Below, one piece after another: positions 8,134 to 15,805 of a stretch of DNA of 33,661 nucleotides. Under the pieces are notes generated by a model, which did not search any database, had not been told where the DNA came from, and worked only from the letters and a program-made list of their open reading frames with translations. Every line of letters begins with the position of its first letter. The first letter of the stretch is position 1. The translations under genes and the position numbers were made by a program. Source of the stretch: a virus; the IMG/VR virus record IMGVR_UViG_3300034685_000262, positions 1-33,661 of that record. One strand, 5' to 3'.

Positions 8134-8385
8134 ATGGCTTCTAATATATTTTTAGTAGCAAGTATGATTGTAATACTAATGGTAGTTATATTAATGGGAT
8201 GGTTGTTTTTTGATGGTGTCACAGCTAAAGAAGCGATTATTATGATTGTTGTGTGGTTAGTAGCAATAGGATTGATATATGTGTTTAGTTATTTTGTAAA
8301 TTGCTATTGTAGAACACGATTGAACAATGTAATAAACGATATGTGTAGAGAATCGACTGATATATGGTATAAAAGCTTGGACTAA
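8134..8385 (+). CDS. Small two-helix membrane protein of unknown function
   Basis: About 83 residues from the ATG at 8134; an in-frame GTG at 8125 is an alternative start. The ATG is preferred because GAGGTGG (8123-8129) lies just upstream. Two hydrophobic segments (FLVASMIVILMVVILMGWLFF, and IIMIVVWLVAIGLIYVFSYF) are followed by a basic or polar tail (CRTRLNNVINDMC). A run of ten Gs (8111-8120) sits in the leader. It is the first gene after the promoter-like box. No function is recognised. Confidence 0.6.
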   Translation: MASNIFLVASMIVILMVVILMGWLFFDGVTAKEAIIMIVVWLVAIGLIYVFSYFVNCYCRTRLNNVINDMCRESTDIWYKSLD

Positions 8386-8475
8386 AGAATATGAAAACAT
8401 TTGTGTTACAAAATTTTTTGTTGTGTCTAATCTAAATACGAAATATAAACTATTAAGATGGAAGGAGTGTTTTAT

Positions 8476-8655
8476 ATGCCAGCAAAAGCTTTGCAAGTTA
8501 TTATGGACTATTCGGAACACGAAATAATTAAGAAAGGTGCTGCTCTAAGAAAAGACCCTATTGCTACTTATATGAGGGAAATAGCATTGCAGACCGCTGA
8601 AAAAGAATTAAAAGAAGCCGGTTTGTGGGATTACGAAAACAATAAACCCCTGTAA
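8476..8655 (+). CDS. Small helical protein, possible ribbon-helix-helix regulator
   Basis: 59 residues from the ATG at 8476, which follows GAAGGAG (8461-8467) by 8 bases; an upstream in-frame ATG at 8458 lies before that site. The sequence PAKALQVIMDYSEHEIIKKG, then DPIATYMREIALQTAEKELKEAG, predicts a short strand followed by helices, as in small CopG/Arc-like DNA-binding proteins. This is only a fold-level guess. It sits immediately before the replication genes and could regulate them or the adjacent repeat region. Confidence 0.6.
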   Translation: MPAKALQVIMDYSEHEIIKKGAALRKDPIATYMREIALQTAEKELKEAGLWDYENNKPL

Positions 8656-8689
8656 AATTTAATGTGTGGTGGCGGAAAGGAGCATCATT

Positions 8690-9406
8690 ATGCCTAGAAA
8701 AAAATTTGGTAAATGTGTTTATGCAGAAGTAAGTGAAGAATTTTGTGAGTTTTTAAAGAAGCATGCAAAGGATTATGAGAGTATAAAAAAAGCTTTATCT
8801 GATAAGGTTTATTCTTTGCTCGATATGTTAAATGAAGTAAGGAAAGAATGTGCAAGCAGACATGAGAGGATTGTTGAATTACGAAGAGAAATAAGGTGTT
8901 TAAGGGAATGTAAGGGTTTGGATTTTTCAGATTATAAAATACATTCTCTTTTTATTCCTGCACAGTTAATATTTGATAAGAAGTATTCTACTTTATCATT
9001 GGAAGCTAAGTTTTTATTTTCGGTATTACTTTTATTTAAAGGTGTTGCTGTAAGCAAGGGACAAGTAACAAAAGGTAATTTACTTTATTTAACTGAAACA
9101 GATGTAAATGCTGCAATTAGATTAATTAATGATGGAAAGCTTAGTGATAGTGATAAAAAGAGAATTATTAATGAATTGGTTAATGTTGAGTTATTATTAC
9201 ATGATTTTGATGATAACGGTAATATTATATATCATTTAGGGTGGCTGTATGAATTTTTCCTATATCCTTCTATGTATATGTTACAAGAATATGTTAAGTC
9301 TTCTGGAAAAAGTTTTGGTTGTATTGGTCCTGTTGAAGATGATTCTATATATTCGCATAGTCAATATGATGAAATGGATAGATTGTCAAAAGAATTGGAG
9401 GAATAG
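8690..9406 (+). CDS. Probable phage replication initiator with RepA N-like winged-helix segment
   Basis: 238 residues from the ATG at 8690, after AAAGGAG (8676-8682). An upstream GTG at 8666 is in frame but lies before the ribosome-binding site. Residues about 20-75 are helical and Arg/Glu-rich, a likely coiled coil (LLDMLNEVRKECASRHERI). Residues about 85-120 (FIPAQLIFDKKYSTLSLEAK, then FLFSVLLL) resemble the start of the RepA N-terminal winged helix of plasmid and phage initiators. The tail is acidic (EEDDSIYSHS-like, KELEE). Position next to an iteron-like array and ahead of loader and helicase genes supports an initiator role. The family match is weak and made by eye. Confidence 0.5.
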   Translation: MPRKKFGKCVYAEVSEEFCEFLKKHAKDYESIKKALSDKVYSLLDMLNEVRKECASRHERIVELRREIRCLRECKGLDFSDYKIHSLFIPAQLIFDKKYSTLSLEAKFLFSVLLLFKGVAVSKGQVTKGNLLYLTETDVNAAIRLINDGKLSDSDKKRIINELVNVELLLHDFDDNGNIIYHLGWLYEFFLYPSMYMLQEYVKSSGKSFGCIGPVEDDSIYSHSQYDEMDRLSKELEE

Positions 9407-9409
9407 TGT

Positions 9410-10795
9410 ATGTTTTTAGTTAGAGAATCTGAGTTGGTTTCTAAAAAAGTCCTAAGTGCCAAAGCCTTAATGTTATTTAAGGCTTTGAATGAATATATAT
9501 TTGATAATAATAGATTAGATTACATGGTCAGTATCAATATTTATGATATGGCTAGTATCATTTCAACATCACACGATTCACTTCTTAAAATTAAGAAGGA
9601 ATTAATTGATAAAGGATTTATTACACAAATAAAAACACCTTCAAAAACAAATGTCTATAAACTAGAAGGTGTTTCTTATGATATTCTTTTAAGAAGGTTT
9701 TTAGATTCCTGTGTCAATTTTAACGGTGAGTTTGATATAAATTCAAACGTTTTATTGAATACTGTTGTAATTTTTAAGGATACTGATGAATTTAGTTGGA
9801 TTTTAAATTTTAGCAACAGTGAAATATGCAAAATGATAGTTGAATGGCAAAAAAATAATCTCTTCGATTTTGGGGAGATTGTTGACGCTCCTAGCAAGGA
9901 ACTGTTTTGTAGTTCAACTATCATAACTAATTATAACACACAAGAGTGTAGTTTGTCACTATCAAATGGAAAAATTAGTGGAAATTTTTCGAATAATGTC
10001 CCAAAACCGATAAAAATAAGTGGTATTTCTACGACCGTTAGCCCTGATGTGGAAGAGGTTAGTGAGTCTAAAAAAGGTGTTTTTAAAGTTTTTGAGGAAA
10101 TGAAGAAACCAGTAGAGAAATGGAATTGCAGAGATTTTGTAGATTATTATAAATTTAAGTTTTTTGAACAGAAGGAGTTTTATTGTAGTGTAAATAAAGC
10201 GACTTACGGTTTGATGTCTAATTTAATAAGGCGTATAGGTAAAGAAGAGACTAAGAAACAGATAAGAAACTTTTTTATGTTAATTGCTTCTGGTGTAGAT
10301 GGTTATAATTTTGATCCTTCTTGGAATTTATTCTTTTCATCTAGGATTCAATCATCTCTTGATACCTATAGAACAACTGGCAAGGTAGTTGACTGTACGG
10401 GCAAGGAGGTACAGAAAAACATTAGTTTAATTAGGGCTGAAGAAGCGCTTTTAAATAAGACACCAGAAAAACAGGCGGAGTTGAAAAAGAAAGAAGATGA
10501 TCGTGCTTTATATGGAAAATTGAGTGCATTTTTAACTCGTTTTGAATTAGCAGAGGATGGAGATGTTGAAAAATTAGACGAGGAATATGTATTAGAAATG
10601 GAAAAATTATTGGTAGAAAAAGGTTTATATACATTCGAAGTAGTTCGGGTTTATACTGATTCTGCAATAAGCTTTTTACTTAAACGAGGATACTCGGCTA
10701 AGCAGATTAGGGAAATAATGGAAAAACACGGTGTTCCAGAGCATTCTATTCATGATACAGGTTTGTGGATGGCTGTATTCAGGGCTAAAGATTGA
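9410..10795 (+). CDS. Winged-helix replication protein (DnaD/initiator-like)
   Basis: 461 residues; the ATG follows GGAGG at 4 bases beyond the upstream stop. The N-terminal ~90 residues look like a winged helix-turn-helix: LSAKALMLFKALNEYIF, NIYDMASIISTSHDSLLKIK, then KELIDKGFITQI. The middle is poorly conserved and Ser/Asn-rich. Residues about 245-320 have a helical segment (WNCRDFVDYYKFKFF, LIRRIGKEETKKQIRNFF), and the C-terminus is charged and helical. The order initiator, this gene, DnaC-like loader, DnaB-like helicase resembles replication modules in Gram-positive phages, where such proteins bind origin DNA and recruit the loader. The specific family is not certain. Confidence 0.6.
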   Translation: MFLVRESELVSKKVLSAKALMLFKALNEYIFDNNRLDYMVSINIYDMASIISTSHDSLLKIKKELIDKGFITQIKTPSKTNVYKLEGVSYDILLRRFLDSCVNFNGEFDINSNVLLNTVVIFKDTDEFSWILNFSNSEICKMIVEWQKNNLFDFGEIVDAPSKELFCSSTIITNYNTQECSLSLSNGKISGNFSNNVPKPIKISGISTTVSPDVEEVSESKKGVFKVFEEMKKPVEKWNCRDFVDYYKFKFFEQKEFYCSVNKATYGLMSNLIRRIGKEETKKQIRNFFMLIASGVDGYNFDPSWNLFFSSRIQSSLDTYRTTGKVVDCTGKEVQKNISLIRAEEALLNKTPEKQAELKKKEDDRALYGKLSAFLTRFELAEDGDVEKLDEEYVLEMEKLLVEKGLYTFEVVRVYTDSAISFLLKRGYSAKQIREIMEKHGVPEHSIHDTGLWMAVFRAKD

Positions 10796-10823
10796 TATTT
10801 GAAATGGTGGTGTGGTTGATTTT

Positions 10824-11555
10824 ATGGTGAATAAAATTCATTCTTTTTGTGCTCAATGTTTATTACAGTTTTGTTGTAGATATTTAACTGGGGAATTAAA
10901 GCCTAAACGTCAAGAGTTTTGTGTGGCTTATATGATATGGAAAGCAATATATGACAGGTCAAATATACCTAAAAAATTTATGCTTGTTAATAAACAAACT
11001 TCAATGAGTTTTGGTAGTGTTGATGCCATTCTTGATAAATACATCAAACATTTAGTGATTAATGTAGATGAACGTGGTGCAGGTTTATTCTTGTTTAGTG
11101 ATACTGTAGGTAATGGTAAAACACATGTGGCTGTTATGATTTTAAATCATTATATAGTAGAGAAGATTCGTATGTTAGGGTGTAAGTGTTTTGATTTAGA
11201 TTATCCGTTGGTAATGTATGTAGATTATGCCTATCTTATTGATACATTAAGATACGAGCGGGATGATTATAGTACTGAATCTTTTATAGATGACATTATG
11301 AATACAAATTTATTGTTATTAGATGATATAGGTTCTGGTAAAATGTCTGATTATGCACGTGAGCAAACAAATATTATAATAAATTATCGCTATAATAAAA
11401 AATTGCCTATTATAGCGACATCTAATTTATCTATTGAAGAATTGTCAAAAGACAGTATGGTTGGAAAAAGGGCTATGTCAAGAATGACTGATAATTCGCT
11501 AGTTGTTCCGTTTAACTGTTCTAGTCTTAGGCGCCCTATAGAGGCTATTAATTAA
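10824..11555 (+). CDS. DnaC-like helicase loader, AAA+ ATPase
   Basis: 243 residues from the ATG at 10824; a GTG at 10812 is in frame, and GGTGGTGTGG lies around it, so the start is uncertain by four codons. Walker A is TVGNGKTH (about residues 94-101) and Walker B is LLLLDDIGSG (about 155-164). A sensor I-like IATSNLS and a C-terminal GKRAMSRM with a candidate arginine finger follow. This matches the DnaC/DnaI/IstB-type loader family, which delivers the replicative helicase to DNA using ATP. A Cys-rich N-terminus (CAQCLLQFCC) could bind metal, like the N-terminal zinc domain of DnaI. Directly upstream of the helicase gene. Confidence 0.85.
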   Translation: MVNKIHSFCAQCLLQFCCRYLTGELKPKRQEFCVAYMIWKAIYDRSNIPKKFMLVNKQTSMSFGSVDAILDKYIKHLVINVDERGAGLFLFSDTVGNGKTHVAVMILNHYIVEKIRMLGCKCFDLDYPLVMYVDYAYLIDTLRYERDDYSTESFIDDIMNTNLLLLDDIGSGKMSDYAREQTNIIINYRYNKKLPIIATSNLSIEELSKDSMVGKRAMSRMTDNSLVVPFNCSSLRRPIEAIN

Positions 11556-11580
11556 GTATGTGTGGGGGGGGGACTTATGA

Positions 11581-12840
11581 GTGTATAATGACATTTATTT
11601 AATAAATCATTGGATAAACTCAGGAGATATTTATTTCTTGTTCAAGAATAAAATATCTGCCGAATATTTTGATCCAAAGGTACTGCCAATAGTAAGTTTC
11701 ATAGAAAAATTCAGTAGAAGTTATAATAAATTACCTTCACATCAAACTTTAGTTAATGAGTTTGAAGAGTATAAAATATTTGATCCGTTAGATCTTGACC
11801 CAATTGAGAAGATAGTTAATTCAATGCGTGGGCGGTATCTTAGCGATAAAGTATTTGTATTAGTACAAGATTTAATAAAACGTGCTGATGCTGATAACTT
11901 TGTAGATGTAGTTAAAGGTTTTCAGACTGATTTAGACAAAGTTGTTAAACAAGTTACTACAGATATTAAATATTATTCATGGGTTAAAAATGCTTTAGAT
12001 AGGTTTAATGAGTATATGAAAAGACACGGTAAAACTGGGTTATTAGGGTTACCTACAGGTCTTAGCAGGTTAGATGAACTTATTGGAGGTATAATGGAAG
12101 ATGATTTTATCTTAATATCCGCCCGCACTGGGCAAGGGAAGTCTTTGTTAGGTGATTATATTGGGTATTCTGTATGGAAGCACTGTTTAAAGGCAAATAT
12201 TAAAAATCCTGTTGTTTGTATAAATACCGAAATGACAGCGACACAGGTATCATATCGTCTTGATACACTAAAAGCACATTTTTCAAACTCAGCTTTAAGG
12301 TTTGGTAATTTAGAGAATGTTGATGATTATGCTGAGTATATTAAGCGATTACAGTCGATTGAAAATGATTATTGTATAATAACACAAGACGATTTTGGTA
12401 GAAATTTTACTCCATTGGATATTAGAAGAGTGATTGAGGATAAGAGACCGGTTCTTGTTATAGTCGACCAGCTCTACGATATATCAGACGGTACTGGAGA
12501 AAAAGATATCAGAAAGCGAATAGTGAATGTTTCCAATGCATTAAGGACAATAAATCTTGAAACTAGGGTTCCGATGGTGGTAATGGCTCAAACGGGGCGG
12601 GAATTTGCGAAAGAAGCAAAAAAAGATGCTAACGCTACTCCTGAATTGTACCAAATACAAGAATCTGATAACCCTGCACAAAAGGCTACAAAAGTTTTAA
12701 CTTTAAGATTGTCTAATAATATTATGACTATTTCTCTTAAGAAAAATAGAGATGGGAAAAAAGACGAAACCATGTTTTTAAATGTAGATATTGATAAGGG
12801 AATTTGGAGCGAATTAGACGAAAGTGAAGCTAATTTCTAA
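11581..12840 (+). CDS. Replicative DNA helicase, DnaB-like
   Basis: 419 residues from a GTG that follows a nine-G run (11564-11572) serving as ribosome-binding site. Residues about 1-130 form a helical N-terminal domain. The RecA-like motor starts at GLPTGLSRLDELIGG, with Walker A ARTGQGKS (181-188) and Walker B PVLVIVDQLYDI (near 288-299). An R-finger-type segment and KKNRDGKKDETMFLNVD near the C-terminus match the DnaB family (usual length about 450). It would unwind DNA at the phage fork, working with the loader upstream and the primase downstream. It closes the first replication cluster; a separate promoter follows. Confidence 0.88.
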   Translation: MYNDIYLINHWINSGDIYFLFKNKISAEYFDPKVLPIVSFIEKFSRSYNKLPSHQTLVNEFEEYKIFDPLDLDPIEKIVNSMRGRYLSDKVFVLVQDLIKRADADNFVDVVKGFQTDLDKVVKQVTTDIKYYSWVKNALDRFNEYMKRHGKTGLLGLPTGLSRLDELIGGIMEDDFILISARTGQGKSLLGDYIGYSVWKHCLKANIKNPVVCINTEMTATQVSYRLDTLKAHFSNSALRFGNLENVDDYAEYIKRLQSIENDYCIITQDDFGRNFTPLDIRRVIEDKRPVLVIVDQLYDISDGTGEKDIRKRIVNVSNALRTINLETRVPMVVMAQTGREFAKEAKKDANATPELYQIQESDNPAQKATKVLTLRLSNNIMTISLKKNRDGKKDETMFLNVDIDKGIWSELDESEANF

Positions 12841-12861
12841 AAAATTCCATAAAATTAGACG

Positions 12862-12890
12862 TTGACAACGAACGTTTGTTCTATTAAAAT
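12862..12890 (+). promoter_or_regulatory. Consensus sigma-A promoter for primase and sigma genes
   Basis: TTGACA (12862-12867), a 17-base spacer, TAAAAT (12885-12890). The -35 is perfect and the -10 matches 5 of 6. A LexA-type box occupies nearly the entire spacer, so repression by the host LexA would block polymerase directly. Confidence 0.8.
12869..12882. promoter_or_regulatory. LexA (SOS) operator 1, between -35 and -10
   Basis: CGAACGTTTGTTCT contains GAAC-N4-GTTC, the core of the Bacillota LexA/DinR box (CGAACRNRYGTTYG-type consensus). It lies in the promoter spacer, the ideal place for a repressor site. Confidence 0.8.
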
Positions 12891-12908
12891 TGGAATTACC
12901 TCCCAAAA

Positions 12909-12922
12909 CGAACACGTGTTCT
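12909..12922. promoter_or_regulatory. LexA (SOS) operator 2, just downstream of the promoter
   Basis: CGAACACGTGTTCT has a perfect GAAC-ACGT-GTTC palindrome exactly 40 bases (about four helical turns) from operator 1. It lies in the leader before the primase ATG. Same-face spacing suggests cooperative or looped LexA binding. Confidence 0.8.
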
Positions 12923-12940
12923 ATAACGAGGGTTGATAGT

Positions 12941-13984
12941 ATGGTTGGTTTAACTGAAAATGATATAGCTTATTTATTAAATCATTTAAAGGAAATATGG
13001 GGTAATAGTGAAAATTATTTAGTGAATCCTAATGCATTTCAAGGCATACGAAAAGTCGGTGAACATTATATGTTCTGCTGTCCAGCACATGCAGAAACAA
13101 GACCTTCTTGCGGGATTATGAGTGAATATCCTTTTGGGTGGAATTGTTTCAGTTGTGGGAGTCATGGAACATTAGCTAAGTTAGTTTCGACTGTTATTGG
13201 CGGTAATGAGATTTATGCTGAGTATTATCTAGAGAAATTATTTTATTTTGATAATGGAATTGAACCGCCTTTAAAAATTAAAGGTTTGCTGTATAGAATA
13301 GATGCTTTAACTAAGGAAAAAGCTTTAAAAACAATGGGACATGCTTATGTTACTGAAGAAGAAGGCTTAAAGTACAAAGGCATAAAACATTCTTACATGT
13401 ATCAGAGAGGGTTTAATGATAGGGCAATAGATAGATTTGAATTGGGGTATGATAGTAGAACTGACAGCATTGTATTTCCTGTAAGAGATCATAGAGGCAG
13501 GATACGATTTTTACAGAGGAGGGCGGTCGGCAGAAAGTTATTTCATAATGATGTTGATGTATATAAGAAAGATATACTGTACGGATTGTACTATATAATG
13601 CAGGCTCCAAAACATATAGATGAAATATATATGGTAGAGAGTGCGACAGACGCAGTAGCCTGTTATGTTAGTAAAAAACCTGCTGTGGCTTTAATGGGAA
13701 GAATATTTTTTGATGAAATGCTTCATCCACTTAAGGTAGCTCATATAAGAAAAATAAATCTTTTTCTTGATAATGATACTGCCGGATGGGATGCAATGGA
13801 AAGAATATCTAAAAAACTTATGCGTTGGGGGTTTGAAGTAACTATACCCAAACATATACCAGGATATAAAGATGCAAATGAGTTATTAATTGCAGGCAAA
13901 TTAAATGAAATAAGATTTGTATATCCTTTAGAACTTACTTTAGCAGAAAAACTAAGATCCTGTAATTTAGGGGGGTCGTATTAA
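12941..13984 (+). CDS. DNA primase, DnaG-type (CHC2 zinc finger and Toprim)
   Basis: 347 residues from the ATG at 12941, which follows GAGGG (12928-12932) by 8 bases. A TTG at 12890 is in frame but would start inside the promoter. Zinc ligands Cys47, His50, Cys69 and Cys72 (CPAH ... NCFSCGSHGT) form the CHC2 finger. The Toprim fold has MVESATDAVA (Glu233) and FLDNDTAGWD (Asp277, Asp279), the metal-binding acidic residues. It is shorter than bacterial DnaG (about 600) because it lacks the C-terminal helicase-binding domain. It would make RNA primers for the phage fork. First gene of the LexA-box operon; its stop shares one base with the next start. Confidence 0.88.
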   Translation: MVGLTENDIAYLLNHLKEIWGNSENYLVNPNAFQGIRKVGEHYMFCCPAHAETRPSCGIMSEYPFGWNCFSCGSHGTLAKLVSTVIGGNEIYAEYYLEKLFYFDNGIEPPLKIKGLLYRIDALTKEKALKTMGHAYVTEEEGLKYKGIKHSYMYQRGFNDRAIDRFELGYDSRTDSIVFPVRDHRGRIRFLQRRAVGRKLFHNDVDVYKKDILYGLYYIMQAPKHIDEIYMVESATDAVACYVSKKPAVALMGRIFFDEMLHPLKVAHIRKINLFLDNDTAGWDAMERISKKLMRWGFEVTIPKHIPGYKDANELLIAGKLNEIRFVYPLELTLAEKLRSCNLGGSY

Positions 13985-14553
13985 TGGGCGTTTTAGATGA
14001 ATTACTGGAGATAAAAGAAACTGAAGAATTTCTTAAGACAGTTCAATCTTTTTGTAGAAAAAAACTTTCAAGTGTCTATTATCTTAATGAGTATGATAAA
14101 GAAGATATAACACAAAATGTACTTATTAAAGTTTATAAGGCTCTTGATAAGTATGATAAAAGTGTTTCAAAAGCATCAACCTATTTTGATGTAATTGTTA
14201 CTAATGGTATAAAATCATGTCTACGAGAGATTAATAAAGAAAATAACAAATTGAATTCTTCAGCACTTGCTTTGGTGGAATACTATGAACCAGATGAGAG
14301 TGATGAACCAAGCCATTTGAAAACTGAGGTAACTGATGATAGTTCTATATTTGATACTGTAGATTTAGTTATAGATTTTATGGAAAATTCAGGGTTAAGT
14401 GAAAAGGAAAAGAAAATTTTTAGTCTAAGATATGAAGGGTTTGAGTTTCAAGATATAGCTCAAATGTTGGGTTATACAAAAGCAAGAATAAGCCAGTTGT
14501 GGAAAGGTATTGTTGAAAAGTGCAAGTTAAGTTGTAAGACATCTCAAGTATAG
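13984..14553 (+). CDS. Small phage RNA polymerase sigma factor (ECF-like)
   Basis: 189 residues, start overlapping the primase stop (TAATG), with AGGGGGG upstream. Region 2 is visible at YDKEDITQNVLIKVYKALDK, followed by ASTYFDVIVTNGIKSCLRE. An acidic linker (EPDESDEP) precedes region 4: LSEKEKKIFSLRYEGFEFQD, then IAQMLGYTKARISQLWKGI, a helix-turn-helix that would read the -35. The two-domain layout and length fit ECF-type or phage sigma factors. Being in the SOS-controlled operon, it is a good candidate to switch on later phage promoters such as the TTTAACT-N18-TATAAGTA boxes. The target is inference. Confidence 0.8.
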   Translation: MGVLDELLEIKETEEFLKTVQSFCRKKLSSVYYLNEYDKEDITQNVLIKVYKALDKYDKSVSKASTYFDVIVTNGIKSCLREINKENNKLNSSALALVEYYEPDESDEPSHLKTEVTDDSSIFDTVDLVIDFMENSGLSEKEKKIFSLRYEGFEFQDIAQMLGYTKARISQLWKGIVEKCKLSCKTSQV

Positions 14554-14626
14554 TCAATTATCTGTTTCTATAAGCGGTGGGTAGTTGGCCATGAAAAAGT
14601 ACACATATATTTTCTAAAAATTTCCA

Positions 14627-14659
14627 TTTAACTAAAACACTATTAATAAACTATAAGTA
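14627..14659 (+). promoter_or_regulatory. Phage promoter-like box, copy 2
   Basis: TTTAACT (14627-14633), exactly 18 bases, TATAAGTA (14652-14659). The flank AAATTTCCA before the first box is shared with copy 3 at 21525. It starts the leader of the ssDNA-binding protein and polymerase genes. Confidence 0.6.
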
Positions 14660-14678
14660 AGTAGAAAGAAAAATTTCA

Positions 14679-14937
14679 GACTTTGTTGTACCTAGTTCGC
14701 ATTAAGGGTACCTATGCTTTTAGGGTTGCGAATACCTAAGAGGACAAAGTCACAACAGTCAATAAAAAATTATTAATTTGTTTTGTACGGTGCCGTTACA
14801 TCGGAATTTAAGCCTTTGGAGAGTCATACTAAACGCAAGTAGGATTCCGAAAGCGGACTCTAGGAATAAGGAAAAGAACATAAAAGTTATAAAACTAATA
14901 ACTTTTTATAAGTTTCTTATAACGGACAAAGTCACAA
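14679..14937 (+). ncRNA. Structured leader RNA with nested hairpin, pseudoknot and repeated 14-mer
   Basis: The 424 bases between 14554 and 14977 hold no convincing gene. GACTTTGT (14679-14686) pairs with ACAAAGTC (14744-14751), enclosing TTCGCA/TGCGAA (14696-14701 with 14727-14732). GGACAAAGTCACAA occurs twice (14742-14755 and 14924-14937), so the second copy could compete for the same partner strand. Between them TCGGAAT (14801-14807) pairs with ATTCCGA (14844-14850), and AGAGTC (14820-14825) pairs with GACTCT (14856-14861). The two stems interleave as a pseudoknot. An AAAAGTTAT/ATAACTTTT hairpin with a T-run follows near 14883-14905. This looks like a cis-regulatory RNA for the downstream genes; its class is not recognised. 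Confidence 0.55.
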
Positions 14938-14977
14938 AGAAAATAAAAAAAATAAAAGTGAAAAGGAGAAAAGAAAT

Positions 14978-15550
14978 ATGTTTAAAGGGTTTAATCAAAT
15001 TAAAGAAGCTATGGAAAAAACTGCGACATTGTTTAAAATGAAATCTGGAGAAAGCAAACTTATAAGAGTTCTTGTGCCGACAAGAGAGATAAATGCGGCT
15101 TATGAACATGTAGAAAATTTTGGTGGTTTTTGGAAGACTATTGAGTGTTTAGGAAAGAGAGAATGTCCTTTATGTAAGACAGGTAAATCTGCTTCTCTAA
15201 GAGCGTATATTCCTGTTCTGGATAAAACAGACGGTAAAGTTAAGATTTTTAAAGCATCAAAAGATGTTATTAGATTTCTTATTGCTTTGGAAGAAGAATA
15301 TGGGGATCTCTGTAACTATGATTTGAAAGTTGTAAGGCAGGGTGAGGGACTTAAAACACAATACAGCTTTTTTGCTAAAGATAAAAGTGATGAAGATTTA
15401 TCAAAGTATGCTGAGTATATACCGCCAATAGAAAATCTTATTGAAAAACTTACAAAAGAAGAGATTGAAGAACTAATGGATGGCAGTACACCCGTGAGTA
15501 ATAGTGATAATAATGGTAATAAAGATGACGATGAAGATTATCCGTTTTAA
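14978..15550 (+). CDS. Single-stranded DNA-binding protein, gp32-like
   Basis: 190 residues; ATG after AAAAGGAG. The core (SGESKLIRVLVPTREI, then FWKTIECLGKRECPLC) has the aromatic and basic pattern of gp32-like OB-fold proteins; ECPLC may contribute metal ligands. The C-terminus is highly acidic (NKDDDEDYPF) and ends in an aromatic tip, as in SSB proteins, where the tail recruits replication partners. It would coat ssDNA at the phage fork and during RecA-type recombination. It sits just upstream of the polymerase and downstream of a long structured leader, which may tune its level. Family assignment is by eye. Confidence 0.7.
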   Translation: MFKGFNQIKEAMEKTATLFKMKSGESKLIRVLVPTREINAAYEHVENFGGFWKTIECLGKRECPLCKTGKSASLRAYIPVLDKTDGKVKIFKASKDVIRFLIALEEEYGDLCNYDLKVVRQGEGLKTQYSFFAKDKSDEDLSKYAEYIPPIENLIEKLTKEEIEELMDGSTPVSNSDNNGNKDDDEDYPF

Positions 15551-15556
15551 CTTAAC

Positions 15557-15784
15557 TTGACAAGAAGTCTCCCCACTCATAGTGGTGTGGAGATGGATTA
15601 TAGAATATTTAGCCGAAGGCCTTTATCAGAATTAACCAACTCATCTCCAGCTTCTATAAGCGGGAGATGAATTGGTATTAGGGTAGGAATTATCCGAAGT
15701 TATGCCTGTTGAGTTAGTGGATTACGGGGATGGTGAAGCAGGAATCCCCACCTTACGCTTCATTTAGAAGGTGGAGAATTTCAA
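15557..15784 (+). mobile_element. IS200/IS605 remnant with omegaRNA-like right end, no tnpB or tnpA
   Basis: Starts with TTGAC (15557-15561), a possible insertion/TAM motif, followed by a hairpin CCAC/GTGG (15573-15585). A strong stem TCATCTCC/GGAGATGA (15641-15670) comes next. From 15682 the sequence GGTAGGAATTATCCGAAGTT continues to GAAGCAGGAA and a right-end hairpin CCACCTT/AAGGTGG (15748-15774), ending in TTTCAA (15779-15784). This order is typical of IS605-family right ends, where the tnpB 3' end doubles as the omegaRNA scaffold. Read as protein, it gives a stop-broken match to the TnpB C-terminus (VGIIRSYAC). No transposase gene is present. A related element lies at 26703-26843. Confidence 0.65.
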
Positions 15785-15805
15785 GAAGGATATTGAGGTG
15801 GTTTT

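Noticed and set aside
14569-14590. Third omegaRNA-like copy (CTATAAGCGG is shared with the element at 15651)
   Set aside because: Only about 12 bases match; the GGTAGGAA scaffold and right-end hairpin are absent.
14778-15041. 87-codon plus-strand reading frame
   Set aside because: It runs through the pseudoknot leader and out-of-frame into the SSB-like gene, is extremely Lys-rich and has no ribosome-binding site.
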